From NCBI GenBank assembly GCA_009602735.1, contig WELA01010214.1:689150-753149 (forward strand): 64,000 nt of DNA, in the 5' to 3' direction. Shown here in pieces: positions 1 to 12,103 of the stretch. Both the position numbers and the translations under genes were made by a program. The DNA is from Mesotaenium endlicherianum (taxonomy: Eukaryota > Streptophyta > Zygnematophyceae > Zygnematales > Mesotaeniaceae). Each line of letters begins with the position of its first letter. Within the stretch, counting starts at the first letter, position 1. The notes beneath the pieces were generated by a model. It had not been told where the DNA came from. It did no database searches and worked only from the letters and a program-made list of their open reading frames with translations.

Positions 1-1665
1 GCGGCGGGCGGGAGGAGGAGAGGGAATCCTCAGAGAGCTATGCAGCTTGTCTTCTTCTGGCATGGCTCGCGGAATAAGCAACAGTACGTGCTGGTGGGCT
101 GTTGGTGCGTGGCTGGCGGGCGGGCGGGCGGGCGGGCGGGCGGGCTGTGCGAGTGGTGGCAGGACTGGCCGCGAAGCGCAGGCGGCGTTGGCGCTGCTGG
201 ACTCCAAGATCCTCTCCATGCGCCGCATCCGATGCCCCTGCCTGCTCGTCCGCGTGAGTGCTGCCGCCCCCTGGCACCACAGGCTCCCTTCTATCATCCT
301 GCTCCTACTGCTATTACTACGACCAATAAACTAAATGAGGATTGGAGTTGCAGTAGGGATCTGATTTGTACTAGAAGTCGGGGCTGCTGCCTGAAGCTGG
401 GGCTTGGGCAGCTCAATCCACCTGCCAGATCGGCATCTATCTCTCCCGCCTGTTTCCCCTCCCCTCCCCTCCCCTCCCCTCCCCTTCCCTGAGCTCCAGC
501 TTGTGAGCCGCGCAGACGTGACGCGATTCGCGTGTTTGGGGGGGGGGGGTGGCGTTGCGTGTGTATGTGCTGCTGCTGCTGCAGCAACCTCCGGAGGACT
601 TCTTTGGGGAGCTCGCGGACGACGGCGCCGCCAGGCCCGGGAGCTTTCTGTGGGGAGAGCAGCAGCTGCGCCAGTCCCTCAACGCGCCCCTGGCAGCCCA
701 TTGGGCGGCTGCGGGACCCCCAGCCCCTGCCCCCAGCCGCGGTGAAGCTGCTGGCGCAAGAGCAGGCGCTGCTGCCGCTCACCGCCGCGCACCTGAGAAC
801 GTGGAGTTTCCCCTCCCTCCTGCTCCTCCGGGCGCTCCCGATGCTTTGAGCAGCAGGAGCAGCAGCGGCAGGGACTTTCCAGGGGGAGTGGGTCCCGGCC
901 CAAACGGTGCTGCAGGGAGGAAGGCGGCAGCGGAGCAGCGGGCGCTGCCTGAGAAGGCGGCTGCGGCAGCACCGTTGACCGCGTTCAGAATCGATGCGCC
1001 CCCGTATGTGCCGCCGCCGGCGCCGGAGGCGCCGGCGCTGCCGCCCCTCAAGATCGACGCCCTCCCCTATGTGCCGGCGTCTCTCGCCGCCACCACGCCC
1101 GCCGCCCGCGCCGGTTTCCCTGCACCGCCGGCGCTCGCTCCGCACGCGTCGGGTGACGCGGCTGCCAGGGAGCGGCAGGCGCGCGCTGAGCAGGACGCGC
1201 ATGCGGCGTCGCTCAACGCCCACGCTCCCGAGTTTGTGGCGCGGGGCTCATGCCTGCCGCATCCCCGTGCTGCGGCTGCTGAGGAAGGAGGTGAGGAGGG
1301 GGAGGAGTCGCGGCTGCTGCAGGATCCGGCGCGGGGCCAGGAGTGGCCGGCCCAATGGGGGGATGTTCCCAATCCTGCGGCTGCTGCTGCTGCTGCTGGA
1401 GCCTCCTCCTTCTCCTCCTTCGGGTCCACCGGTCCAGTCAGCAGCGGCATCAGCAGTCTGCAGGGCCCGGGAGGCGGCGACTCTCGGGTGCTGCCGCCAC
1501 CTGGCATAGCGGCAGCCAGGCCTTGGAAGTCCCTGCGCTACCTCTTTGGGCTGGTATGCATGCGCACCCTCCCCTCCCAATGTGCCACCCCTCCCTACCT
1601 GTCCTCCATGAAAAAGGTGCTGAGTCTGTGCCCAGGGGCTGCGGGATGCCCACGAAAGCGTTTCC

Positions 1666-1720
<55 letters not shown>

Positions 1721-1721
1721 N

Positions 1722-1786
<65 letters not shown>

Positions 1787-4700
1787 CACACTCCCTTTGT
1801 CCTCCATGGGGGGTATGTTCTCAGGAGGCTGCTGGCTGTCAGCTCAGGAAGATGGGATGCAGATGTTACACCTGTCTGCACCAGCATGCTTCGGTCCCTC
1901 GTTATTCGCTGTCAGGTGCTGGAGGGAGCTCGGCGTTGCCTGCTTGACAGGGGGAATGGGGTCGTGGCCTGGGTGGGTTGGGGGGTGGGGGTGTCGTGGG
2001 CATGCTACATGGCAGGTGCTGGCGACGGACGAGAGCACGCAGCCCCTGTATGTGCAGATGGGCTCCTTCTGCCTGCCGTCCACCATGCTGCGCCATGTGG
2101 AGGCCATGGGGCCCGCACACTGCGCGCTGTTCCTGCTGGACGTGCGCAGCGTGCAGCTTCACGGCTACTTCGACTCGCGCTCTGGCGAGCTGCCCCCCGT
2201 AAGCTCCCTCTGCGCCCGTCACCTCCGCCGCACAGCCCACCTGCCGCCTGCCTACCCACCCACCCGCCTTCCTCGCCTCTGGGAATGAAATGCTGTGTCG
2301 CATGTGTGTGTTAGTGCCTGCATGTATGCAATGCAGCGTGCTTGCGCGGCTGCATCGTGCATGCATGTGTGCGCGTGCGTACAGCTTGGGGGGGTGCCAG
2401 CAGCGCTTTTCTCTGCAGCGGGGTGCGGCGCGCGTGGCCGCGCCCGAGGGCAACGAAGCAGTCTCGCGCTTGCCAACACGTAGGCGGGAAGGGAGGGAGG
2501 GAGAGAGACAGGAGAGGATCAGTTGGCTGTCTGCAAGGGGGGCTCCCCCTCCATCCCGCTTGGATGCTCTCGGCTTGACCGCCTGCCCCTCCTGCTGCTC
2601 CGTGGCACACACGTGTGTGTGTGTGTGTGTGTGTTTGGGTGTGGGTGTGTGTGTGCGTGGTGCGCGGGGGCCATGTCCCGCACAATATGCAGGTGTACAA
2701 CGAGGTAGGCGAGCTGGTGATGGAGCGCAGGGTGGAGTTTGAGCTGGTCACGAAGTTCCCCGTCACGCTGGGCCCGCCCTGCCTGGAGCCCTGCTTCCCC
2801 CCCGGCTGGCTGCAGGCGGTGCCCTGGGACCTGCCCCTCTATCTGCCCACCCATGAGGTACGCCCCCGTGTGCCCGCACCCGTACCTGCATCCGAAGCAG
2901 CAGCAGCGGCAGCTGCAGCAGAAGCGGCGGCGGCGGCGGCCTGGCCATCGTGGCCTCACGTTGAGATTTGGCAGGAGCCTCTTTTGTGACAGCTGTCTAT
3001 GTCCCTCTCTCACTGGAGGCCCGGCGCAGAGGGGTGAGAACACGAGCGGTGCGAGGGAGTGAAGCCGCAGAGCAATGATTATCCAGGGCATGTGCTGTCA
3101 GGCTGCTGAGGGGCACTGTCTGGACTGATGCGAGGGGGGTGGGGGGTGACTTGATTGGGGTCGAACGCGTCGGCGCTCGGCAGGTGGAGAACCTTCTGGA
3201 GCTGTTTGAGGCCAAGGCGCTCTCCCTCTCTCACGCCCCCCCTCCCCTTCCGCCTGCACCGGAGGAGCATCAGCAGCGGCCGCCCAGTGGTCCACCGCGG
3301 GAGAGCGCCGCCGCCCCTTCACGCCCGCAGAGCTCTGGTGGTGCGATACCGAGGCCGGCTACGACTCCCTTTGAGGCTTCCCCCAGCGCGGCCTCCTCGC
3401 CGTCGGCCCTGGCAGCGCCGTCGTTGGGGGAGACAGGTGGCGTCTCTCGGAGGCCTGTCAGCCCGCTGGGTCTGGCCAGCGCTGCAGCCGAGCAGCCCCA
3501 GCTCCAGGTGGCCGCAGCAACATCCGCAGAGGCAGCCTCAGCAGCAGCACGCTTTCAAGAGGGCGGCAGCAGGCGGCCGTCCTCCTCCCCTCACATAGGC
3601 TCTGGGCACGAGGAGGAGGGCGGCGCCCTTCTTGGTGCTGGTGCTGTTCCTGGCACTGGCGCCACCCCGCCACTCCATCGTGATGGCTCTGCTGGCACTC
3701 TGGCGTCCCTCAACGCCCCTCCAACCACCACGGCCCTTCGCAAGGACAACCCCAGCCCCCCCGCTCAGGCAGCAGCAGCAGCAGCATCTTGGGACTCAGC
3801 TGCACCCGAGAGTGGCGCAGGCAGTGCCCGTGCTGTGGAGCAGCAGGGGGGGGCGAAGAAGGAGGAGGCATCAGCTGCAGCGGCACCCGCAGACGCGGAT
3901 GCAGATGCAGATCTGCAGGCTTTGCAGGCCATGCTGAGCAGGTTCGGGGTGGCTGGAGCACCACCACCGCCGGCAGTAGCCCCAGCAGCAGCAGCAGCAG
4001 CAGCAGCAGCTCCAGTAGCAGCAGGCGGCCTGGGGGCTCAGAAGATGGGCAGTGGGCCAGCTGGCAGTTCGCGGCCTCTGACTCCTCAGGCCGCTGCTGC
4101 TGCTGCTGGGCCGGCGACAGGACCCGCGGAGGCGGCGGCGGAGAGAAGCGGTCCTCCTGCGCCGCGAGAGACCCGAGAAGCCCCCGCCAGCAGCAGCAGC
4201 AGGAGCGAGGAAGACTCTGACGACATGGCCGCTCTCTTCCCCCATCTTTTCCCCGCCAAGGTGGGCGCGCCTCTCTGCCCCCCCTTCCTCCCCTTCACCA
4301 CCCCCCCACCCCCCACCCCCCGTTCTCTTGTTTTCTCTTTCTTTCTCTTGTCTCCTGTGGCAGATCTTACCGCAGGGCCTCCTTCATTCTCGGACTTACT
4401 CTCTGCTGTTTGCCAATGCACCAGGTTGGGAGGCAGTTGGTAGCGCCAGCACCAGCGCCAGCAGCCGCCTTGTCCGCCAGGACCCAGCAGCAGCAGCAGC
4501 AGCAGCACCTGCGCCCGCAGCCTGCCACTCCGATGCTCCAGCCCGCTCCCGCAGTGCCCGCTGGCGTGCCTGCCTACGCGCCAGCTGCGCCCACGCTCCA
4601 TGGCCCCCCTCCAGCATACACACCTGGCGTCTTCCCATGGGTCTACACCGTAAGCTCTTTAACTGCCCCTCCCTACCCCCGGCCCCCCGCCTGGGCTCCT

Positions 4701-6642
4701 TGGAGAATCCCCTTGTGACTCTAGGACAACTTAGCCAGTGCCTGCATGCTTGCCTGTCTGTTCATCCGGGCTGGCTGGTGGCCCTGCCTGCTGACGCGTG
4801 CGCACTGGCACGTGCGCGTCTCTCGTGCGTGCAGGTGACGTCGGGAACGGCCCACCGGGTGCGGGAGAAGCCGGACCGGGCGGCGCAGGTGGTGGGATTC
4901 CTGCAGCCGGGGCACACCGTGGTGGCCGTCATGCAGCAGGCGCAGTGGCTCAAGTAAGCTCCCGCCATGTGGCGCACGCGCACGCAGACGGGCACTCGTA
5001 TCCCTTCTTTCCTGTTTCGTGACAAATGTGCTGCTTGTGGGCACCCTCCTGCAGTAACTGTACCCCCCCCTGCTCTGCTGGCATCGCCAGGAGTGGCACT
5101 GCAGAGGACACAGGCCCTGCAGTTCTCACGTGTGCTCATGGTGGTGGTGGCGTGGGACAGGCTGCAGGTGCCAGGCCACTTGAGCTGCTGGTCGCTGGCC
5201 GCCGACGAGCACAACATGTACCTTCGACGAGATCCATTTCCCGGCGATGTGGGTGCCCCCGACCCCCCCCCCCACCTCGCTCTTACTTTCTTCCCCTGTC
5301 AAGCAGCAGCAGCAGCAGAAGCAGCAGTGTGTGCCGCATGTGTACTTGTTGACTTCCGATGGTGACCTGTGACCTGATGGAGTCAAGCAAGCCGCGAATT
5401 GCGAATGCCTCACAGCAGTGCCTCCCTCATCTGCACGCTCGCATTGCGTGCTTGACGCGCGGCAGAGGCCGCGTGCATAGAAGAAGATGCACACCCATGC
5501 CTGCTGATGTGCTTGGGAACACCTGCTTTCCATGTTGTGCGCATGCGTGCGTGCGTGCATGCGTGCCCTTGCTCCTGCTCTCTGTTTGTGCAGATCAACG
5601 CAACCATCAGAGCCACGCGGCTTGCGGGCATTGAGAGCTTGCCTTTCGCCCGAGGCGCAGGAGGGCCGGCTTCGTTCCACCCTGCCTCTGGCGCGGGCAT
5701 GCGCCCGCAGCCCGGCTACCGTCCGTCAACAGCTGGCGCGGGAGCTCCCCCCCCATACATGCCCCAGAGGCCCATGCTCGACCCCATGCGCCCCACTCAA
5801 GCGCCCGGCGGAGCTGCTCTGGCTCCTCCCGTCGCTGCGAGGCCCATGCAGCAGCAGCTCTACAACCCGTGGCCCGTTAGCCTGCCTGGCGCGGGTGCTG
5901 CGGGAGCACCCCTGCCTCTGTACCCTGCTCCCCCTACTCCTCCGTCTGCTCCTCACACTCCTCCTCGCACCCCCCCGTATGCGGCACCTGCCCTCTACCA
6001 CGAGCCTGCCGCCGGCGCCACGCTTCCCATTTCTCCTGCGCCTGCCCCTGCCCCTGCCGCTGCTCCTCCTCCAGCAGGCTCGGCCCTTCCAAGGCAAGGG
6101 CCAGGTGTCGATGCAGGCCGCTCTGCTGCCGAGATCTGCCACTACTGCTTCAAGAACAGCGCTGACTTCCTTCTCCTGGCCTGCCGTAAAAGCTCTTCCA
6201 TCCTGGCCCTCCTGCAAACGTCCAGGCTTGTCGACTACGCGGGCAGCAAGCCCGCTGTAACCTGCGTCTTTGGGCCTGCTGCCATCGATCTTTCCTCGTA
6301 CCATCACGTCCTGTGCTTAGTCTCTGCTTGGTCTTTGCGCATCACGATAATTTCACAAAAACTTTGAGGAGTCTATTTTGTTCATTGAATAGTGGTCCAT
6401 TTTTCCTGCATGGTGCGTCAGCTCTTGGTCCTCCTCTGTTTTGCCGTACACGTCTACTTTCTATGTCTCGCGAGCTCTGCACCTGGTGTAGCCTCTATAG
6501 ACTCTTTCCATGTCGTTGATTGCTTGTCCTCGCAGGGCATCTGGGTCCATGCTTGGAGTGCGACAAGTCGAAAGACTCGAGTCGTTGCGCTCGTCGCGAT
6601 TGCGGCGTACAAGTCACTCAGCGCATTAGGATCTACAGGTAG
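1..6642 (+). CDS. Multi-domain protein with PAM2-like motif, DCD-like and SH3-like regions and C-terminal RING finger (5' partial)
   Basis: Exons inferred at <1-83, 163-253, 585-1553, 2016-2198, 2693-2857, 3184-4260, 4425-4649, 4835-4953, 5161-5248, 5594-6185 and 6536-6642; every join keeps phase with GT-AG borders and gives over 1,200 residues. In order: a segment faintly like a gelsolin repeat (VFFWHGSR, then PPEDFF); a PAM2-like SLNAHAPEFV (about 1209-1238), a motif that binds poly(A)-binding protein MLLE domains; a DCD-like region across 1530-3230 (LFLLDVRSVQLHGYF); long Ala/Pro/Gln-rich linkers; a bacterial-type SH3-like fold across 4835-5248 (VTSGTAHRVREKP); and a C3HC4-type RING reading CHYC, then CRHLGPCLEC, then a CARRDC pair whose spacing is looser than the usual CPxC. 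The RING resembles the IAP/BOI class and suggests E3 ubiquitin ligase activity. The RING is visible only when the exon ending 6185 is spliced to 6536; reading on gives a non-conserved tail to 6367. The gelsolin and DCD calls are tentative. The 5' end lies outside the window. Confidence 0.6.
114..145. repeat. GGGC tetranucleotide microsatellite
   Basis: About seven to eight GGGC units lie in the intron between the first two visible exons of the RING gene. Such arrays are prone to length polymorphism and assembly error. Confidence 0.85.
1669..1790. repeat. CT then CA dinucleotide microsatellite with a single N
   Basis: About 85 bp of CT repeat, interrupted by one N at 1721, runs directly into about 37 bp of CA repeat, all within an intron (1554-2015) of the RING gene. 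A lone N inside a simple repeat usually marks two contigs joined without known spacing, so the true array length is unknown. Confidence 0.9.
2608..2658. repeat. GT-rich microsatellite
   Basis: An imperfect GT repeat with GGGT interruptions in the intron upstream of the exon starting at 2693 of the RING gene. Confidence 0.75.
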
Positions 6643-8666
6643 CGCGCTGGCAACATTGATGTTTGGGGGGGAAGCATTGCTCAAAGATGGCGGCAGCCTG
6701 TTAGCAGTGGTTGCTGTGCAGAACTTGATTGCATGGCAAGTAAATCTTGTGCAGTCCCTAGGGTGGGTTTGTGTCACGAGTCATGTGCTGTAGAGATGAA
6801 GTGTGCTATCACTAAGTGGTGGGCTGTTGTTTACTGGGTTTCGCCTCAATGACCAAGGTGCATAACCCTTGCGCTCAAGCAATTCTTGGGGCAACTGGGT
6901 TCAATATTTTTGCTTGTAAGGGAAGTTAGCTTTCTAGTCATCTTTTCTAAGCGCAAGGTTAAACTTTGAAGTTTGTTCAAATAGCAAGGAGCAATGGAAT
7001 TGCAAGGAATGGCAGGCTTCCAGCACAGCACTGTGGGGAGAGCCAAAGCTTTGTGATGTGTGAAGGTGCATGTGAGGATGAGCTAAGCCTTACGGGGGAA
7101 GAGCTCTTGGGTTGACAAGTTTATTAGTCTATGATGCTTTCCGAGTGTATTGATTTTGTGAGGTACCAAACCTCCCACGAGGAACTTGAGACTTGGAGAG
7201 TTGCTTGCACTTGGACTTTCAAAACATAATATATTTTTGAAACAAATATCCCAGTTTGTTTGTTTCCATTCAGTGTGACGTCAACAATGCGACATTTAGA
7301 AACATAGGGCAAAATGGATTGTTGACACTAGAAGGTGCTGACGCACATAAAGTTCACAATTTTATGTCACAATATGCCGAAGGATGTCTTGAAATCATTT
7401 TGTGCTAGCAACCTCACTTACTTGCGTATCTAAAGCTTTCAAATGATTCAAGACAGCAAGAGTCAAGCTTATAGTAAGGTTGAATGGGATCTTGATAAAG
7501 ACAAAGTCATTGTAGAGATCGTAGAAGCATTATTTGCTCCTTAACTTACCCTTCCCACCCTACTTGAGCACAGCCTGATGGTGACCATTGTGCTCACTTA
7601 CACAAGTGGATGTGTGGAAGGTGCCAAACGGTCAACCAAAGTAGATAGACGAAGACTCCGTTGAGTAGCTTGTAGAATCTGAAAAGTACAACACCGTTGT
7701 CATCTTGCAACGAGCTATGACCTATCGTTCTTATATGGTAGTCTATGTTCACGAACGGTCCACTTATTACTCGCTTCTTTTATAGCCACTCCCCTGCTTG
7801 CACTCGCCTTTATGTAATCGTCTGTGATCAGAATGGACAATCGCTGTTATGGCAATTACTTTAAAACCGGGGTCACAACGCCAAAACCTTCCTGTCGCGA
7901 GTAGCGAATGACAAGGAGTATGGTCCATCTGGCGTACTATCTTGCCAAACAGAAAGTATATCATGAACAAACATAAAGGTACAGTTTGCCCGGGGCCGTA
8001 AGCCGCGGTCGTTTCGTACTCCCCATTTGTTAGTAAATGACGAGGGCTGGACGCGTGTCTAGTCCATTCTGGACTACCTTCACTTCGGTTTCGTAGGGAG
8101 TATTGGCCCACTTTTCGTCTTTGGTGCTGCTCATTATTCTTCCTCGTGCTCATGCACGATCTGCGTCTTGCGAAGTGGCCCACTTCTTATCTTAGTTTCT
8201 GCCGAGACTAGAGTAGTTGCGGCGATCAAATGCAACGCTTTGCCTACAATATTTTTCGTTACATCACCGCACGAAGGTGTAGAACAACCACGTTGGTGAG
8301 TTTCACATTTTTCTCGAGTGTGTTGATCTTTAAGAGGTGTTCATATTATCTCTGAGATCCTGACGCATAGACGATGCCTCCTCTTCACTTGAGATTTTTA
8401 TTTTTATAGCGCGCGCTCTTCTTTCCGCTTGGCGGCACCATTACCAACAGCATGACTAGGAATGGCGAAGTAGGCCTACTCTGGTTTATTGTTCTCTAAC
8501 AAAATCGTGTGTGGCTGGCACGGCAGGGCCTCTGAACACTTCAAACAAAACGGAGTGAGAAGATGCAGATGAAGTCTCCGAGGTACCAGGAGCAGTAGTG
8601 GAGGAAACCGATGCTGGAGGAGGGAGACTGCCGCCACGGCAGTGCACTGGCAGAGTGTCCCGACGC
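6643..8666. other. Gene-free spacer
   Basis: About 2 kb of lower-GC sequence between the RING gene and the F-box gene. Only short reading frames with no recognisable protein are present. It must hold the 3' UTR of the RING gene and the promoter of the F-box gene, but I see no distinct element in it. Confidence 0.6.
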
Positions 8667-10230
8667 ATGACATGTCGGGGTACGGAGCTGGCGGACCTTC
8701 CGGAAGAGATTCTGGAGCCCATCCTGCAGGCAGCCCTCCACCAGGTGCGGTGGGCCCAGGGGCACGCGGACCCCGAGCTTGTCCCTGCCCTCAGGAGCAT
8801 CTGCCGAACGTGGGACCGGGCCGTGTGCTTCTTCCTGGAGCACGCGCGCCTCGCTGACCAGCAGGCCGATGCGGGGCTGGCCCTCTCCGGGCTGCACAAG
8901 TGCAGCAAGGTGACTCACCTGCAGCTGGAAGTGTGCCCTCAAGGATGCGGTGCCGAGCTCCTGAGAGAGCTGGCCGAGGGGTTCCCCCGCATCACTTCGT
9001 TCGACATCGAGCTCCACCTGGGGTGGGCGACTCTGCGCCACCTCGTGCCCTTCCTCTCCCGCAGGACCAGCCTGCGGAAGCTGAGGCTGGCGTTCAATGA
9101 CAGGCAGGCGGCGAAGGGCGCCTGCGGGCAGATGCTGCGGGTCAGCGAGTGGCGCGAGTACGGCGCCCGGCTGGCAGGCCTGGACTTCAGCGCGCTCACA
9201 CGGCTCCACACGCTCACGCTCGACTACGAGAAGCTGTTCTTTTGCACCCGATGAGGCCTTTGTGCAGACTGGCGCCGCCGACTTCAGGCTGCCAGTGAGC
9301 ACCTCGCTGTTGAAGCTCCCTGGTCTGCACGACTTCCACCTGGTGGCTCCCTACACGGGACACGTGGCGCTGTTCCCCGCGTGGCTGGGGGGGCTGGAGG
9401 CCTTGGTTAGTTTGCGTTTGAGCTGCGCCGGCTGGCATTGCTCGCGCCTGCTGGTGCTGACAGCCGGGGCCATGCACGCCCTGGAGGACCTCGACCTCAG
9501 CTTCGGCCCCGACAGCATAATCGGCAATGCGGAGCTGGCCCCCCTGGACCCGGCCTCGGGCTGCCTTCCCTGGCTGACAGCGCTGGCGTTGTGCTACGGG
9601 TGGCTGGCGGACTCGGCCGCGGCGCAGGAGACCCTGGCGCGGGTGATCTACAACCCGCGCTTGGAGCAGCTGCGCCTCTGGTGCGACCGGCTGCCGCTGC
9701 TGCGCAGGCCCCTGCCCAAGCTGGAGGACCTCGAGCTCCACGTGAGCGCGGAGCACGCGCACTTCCAGCGCGACCTGCTCGCGCTCACGCCCGCACTGAG
9801 CTCCCTGCAGCTGCAGTTGGGGGCTGCCGCGACCTGGCCCGAGCTGGGCGGCCACCTCTCGCCGCTGGCGTCGCTGACGCTGGGCTGCCGCCGGCCGAGG
9901 GGTTCCTGCGACGTGCGTGGCGTGCGCAACACGCTCGAAAAGCTCGCGGTGGATACCTGCGGGCTGCTTGATGTCATGGCAGGGGTGTTTGAGCTCGGCC
10001 CCGTCACAGCTGTCGCACTTACGTGCTTATGCCGCTCTGAAGGCACAAACATACGCAGACGTTTTTTGTCTTATGAGGAGTACCGGGTGGCGGGAGAGCC
10101 CTGCTGCCACTTGGAAGGTTCCAAGGCCCGGCACCTCTTCCGCGACATGCGGGGCGGGCGTCCGCCAGCCGGCGAGAAGGGGGGGTGCTTACACCGTTTG
10201 GGAAGAGTTTTGTTGTATGAGCTAGGGTGA
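8667..10230 (+). CDS. F-box/leucine-rich-repeat-like protein, reading frame shifted once (copy 1)
   Basis: Probable substrate adaptor of an SCF ubiquitin ligase. The start chosen is the ATG at 8667, followed at once by an F-box-like segment (ELADLPEEILEPILQ, then SICRTWDRAV) that would bind Skp1. The rest is a leucine-rich succession of LxxLxLxx units (THLQLEVC, LRKLRLAF, LEDLDLSF, LEQLRLWC, LEDLELHV, LSSLQLQL) of the kind that forms a substrate-binding solenoid. Frame is lost around 9235-9242 in a T-rich run (ttctttt): the first frame stops at about 9254 and the LRR series resumes in another frame to 10230. One extra T would explain it, so a base-calling error or a recent mutation is likelier than two genes. 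No intron is seen. The same shift is in copy 2. The family is inferred from motif pattern only. Confidence 0.65.
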
Positions 10231-11403
10231 CCATGCACTTGTGTTCACGTCGAATATGCACCCTGAGTAGGCAGAGCTTTTGCTAGAGCATTCATATGGA
10301 AGTTTGTGAGTAGTGGTCTTCAGCTGCATTTATTTATAACCACAGGCCGTTTAATATAAGGCACTAACTTAGAATGTGGATGCCGTGATTGGTCGTGCAA
10401 TCCATAATGTGAAAGGAGATATGTTTTTTTGTGAAAGTGCAAGCTGCTGCTGAAAGAAGTATATTCCGTAAAACTTTAAGTAGCGACTTCCTGAAGAGGG
10501 TCATCCATTACACCACTTTATTAGTTTGTCTTTTGCGCCATATTAGGCCATGGCCCATGGCAACCACGTAGGCAGTAGATTGTGCCACCTAGAAAATGGA
10601 AGTTTCTAAAATTTACCTCATGTACTTGTTTATCCCTTACACAGATAACAGATACAGATTGTCAATGAAGTAGGATAGTGTGTCGGAAATACTTTAAATG
10701 GTTTGATTAAAAAAAAAGAACTGAAACAGAAGAACAACATACGGGTTTCTCAGGCAAAGGAGCGCGTATGGAACTTTGCATTATTGGGTCTTAGAAGTCG
10801 GAAATTTTGTTCATATCAATCTCAAGTTGGGATGAACCTTCCTCTGACTCCACCTTCATGACTGCCTTCTTATGAGCCTAGACGAGCTATTCATGCACGT
10901 CTCACGTGGAAGTCTCCCAGCTTATTTCTAATATTTTCAAGTTTAACGAGATGAAATTAGTTAGGGTGTAAGAGAATTGACTAAGCGTAACTGAAGTGCT
11001 AAAACGTACTCCACTGGTATAGTTTCAATGGCGTCAAATTTGGATCCAATACTTTCATACTGGAGCGGCACATTCACGTGACGTCAGGCTTTAAATGTTG
11101 GTACACTGGGCCGTACTTTTAACACGCGCGTTGGAACTGAACTTTTAAGCCAAGCTGAGCCAAGCATGGCTGTACTCTTTCTACGAGAACTATATGTGAG
11201 CTGGGTTTAAGAACGTGAGCTAGCTGACCTTCTTCTTATACTAACATATTATTGTTGCCTTTCTGATCGTTTCTTCTCCTAAAGCTCGGGATTTGAAGTT
11301 GGTGAAGTATACAAGTTGAGACTTCGCTTACTTATAGTTGTGTCAGATATAAAAGCGTCCTGTTGTTGCCGGTGGAGCCTCGATCAATAGAACGTCAGCC
11401 ATC
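10231..11403. other. AT-rich spacer with SmE promoter (copy 1)
   Basis: No gene is seen. It holds the 3' flank of the F-box gene and, near its right end, the same promoter signals described for the complete SmE gene: CACGTGACGTCA at 11075-11086 and TATAAAAG at 11348-11355. Confidence 0.6.
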
Positions 11404-12103
11404 ATGGCGACCACTAAAGTACAGCGTATTATGACACAGCCGATTGTGAGTAACTCTTTTGTTTGTTTGCCTACCGTTGCGCTGCTAGTATGATGAATAT
11501 GCTGGCACATTCGTGCACACAAAACTTACAGTCCACTGAGAACGCAAACTTTGCTGGCTAGTTTGAAAAGAACAATTTTGGTGTATGGCTCCCTAGTTTT
11601 GCTGGGTTAGTCTGGAAAGTCATTTTGACCAGGCTCGTGCTTGTTTGGCACAGCCTTTAGGCTTGCTTATTAAAGTCCTACCATGAACCGTACAGACATA
11701 AATGCGAAGTACTTTGACGTGGAGTTAGGTGTTGTACTGAGGAAGGTGGTTCTAGATGGAGTCAGCTATGCACGGTATGGGTTTTCCGTAATAGACTTTT
11801 TTTTGATTAGAGTATCTGATCACAAGTATTTTAACGGGTTTCCTTGTAAGGGCAGATTGGCTCCTGGTACTTCTAGTCACATTGACATGTGGTTTGTCGA
11901 CGTGGTCATTAGAATGACTGGAAGTTGCAGTTAATATTGATGCTAGTTGTTCATACAACTTGAAATCAGGCTTGTCTCTGTGCATTCATCCTTCACGTAC
12001 ATATCTGTCAGCTCTCATTTTCTAATCTCGCTAATTGATTGTTGGCTTTGGACGTCCTGTGTCGGGGGTGTCACAGAATCTAATCTTCAGATTCTTGCAA
12101 AGT
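11404..12103 (+). pseudogene. SmE: SmE gene, 5' part only (exons 1 and 2; copy 1)
   Basis: Exon 1 (11404-11445, [14 protein letters not shown]) and exon 2 (12077-12103, NLIFRFLQS) are identical to those of the complete gene at 19344-21539. Exons 3-6 are missing because the repeat block ends in intron 2 at 12328. If the duplication is real this is a dead 5' fragment; if it is an assembly artefact this copy does not exist in the genome. The open frame at 11683-11934 lies within intron 1 and is not thought to be coding. Confidence 0.85.

Noticed and set aside
294-1223. Long minus-strand reading frame opposite the RING gene
   Set aside because: GC-rich coding sequence gives long antisense frames; its Arg/Gly-rich product has no domain, and the plus strand has consistent exons.
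1595-1887. Frames rich in Ser-Leu, Arg-Glu and Thr-His repeats
   Set aside because: They are translations of the CT/CA microsatellite inside an intron.
5507-6367. Reading through to a stop at 6367 as the end of the RING gene
   Set aside because: The tail after 6185 has no conserved pattern, whereas splicing to 6536 completes a RING finger in phase and stops at 6642.
6392-6793. Hydrophobic 133-residue frame, possibly a membrane protein
   Set aside because: It overlaps the RING-encoding terminal exon in another frame and has no recognisable similarity.
11683-11934. 83-residue open frame (also at 19623-19874)
   Set aside because: It lies in intron 1 of the SmE gene and looks like chance in AT-rich sequence.
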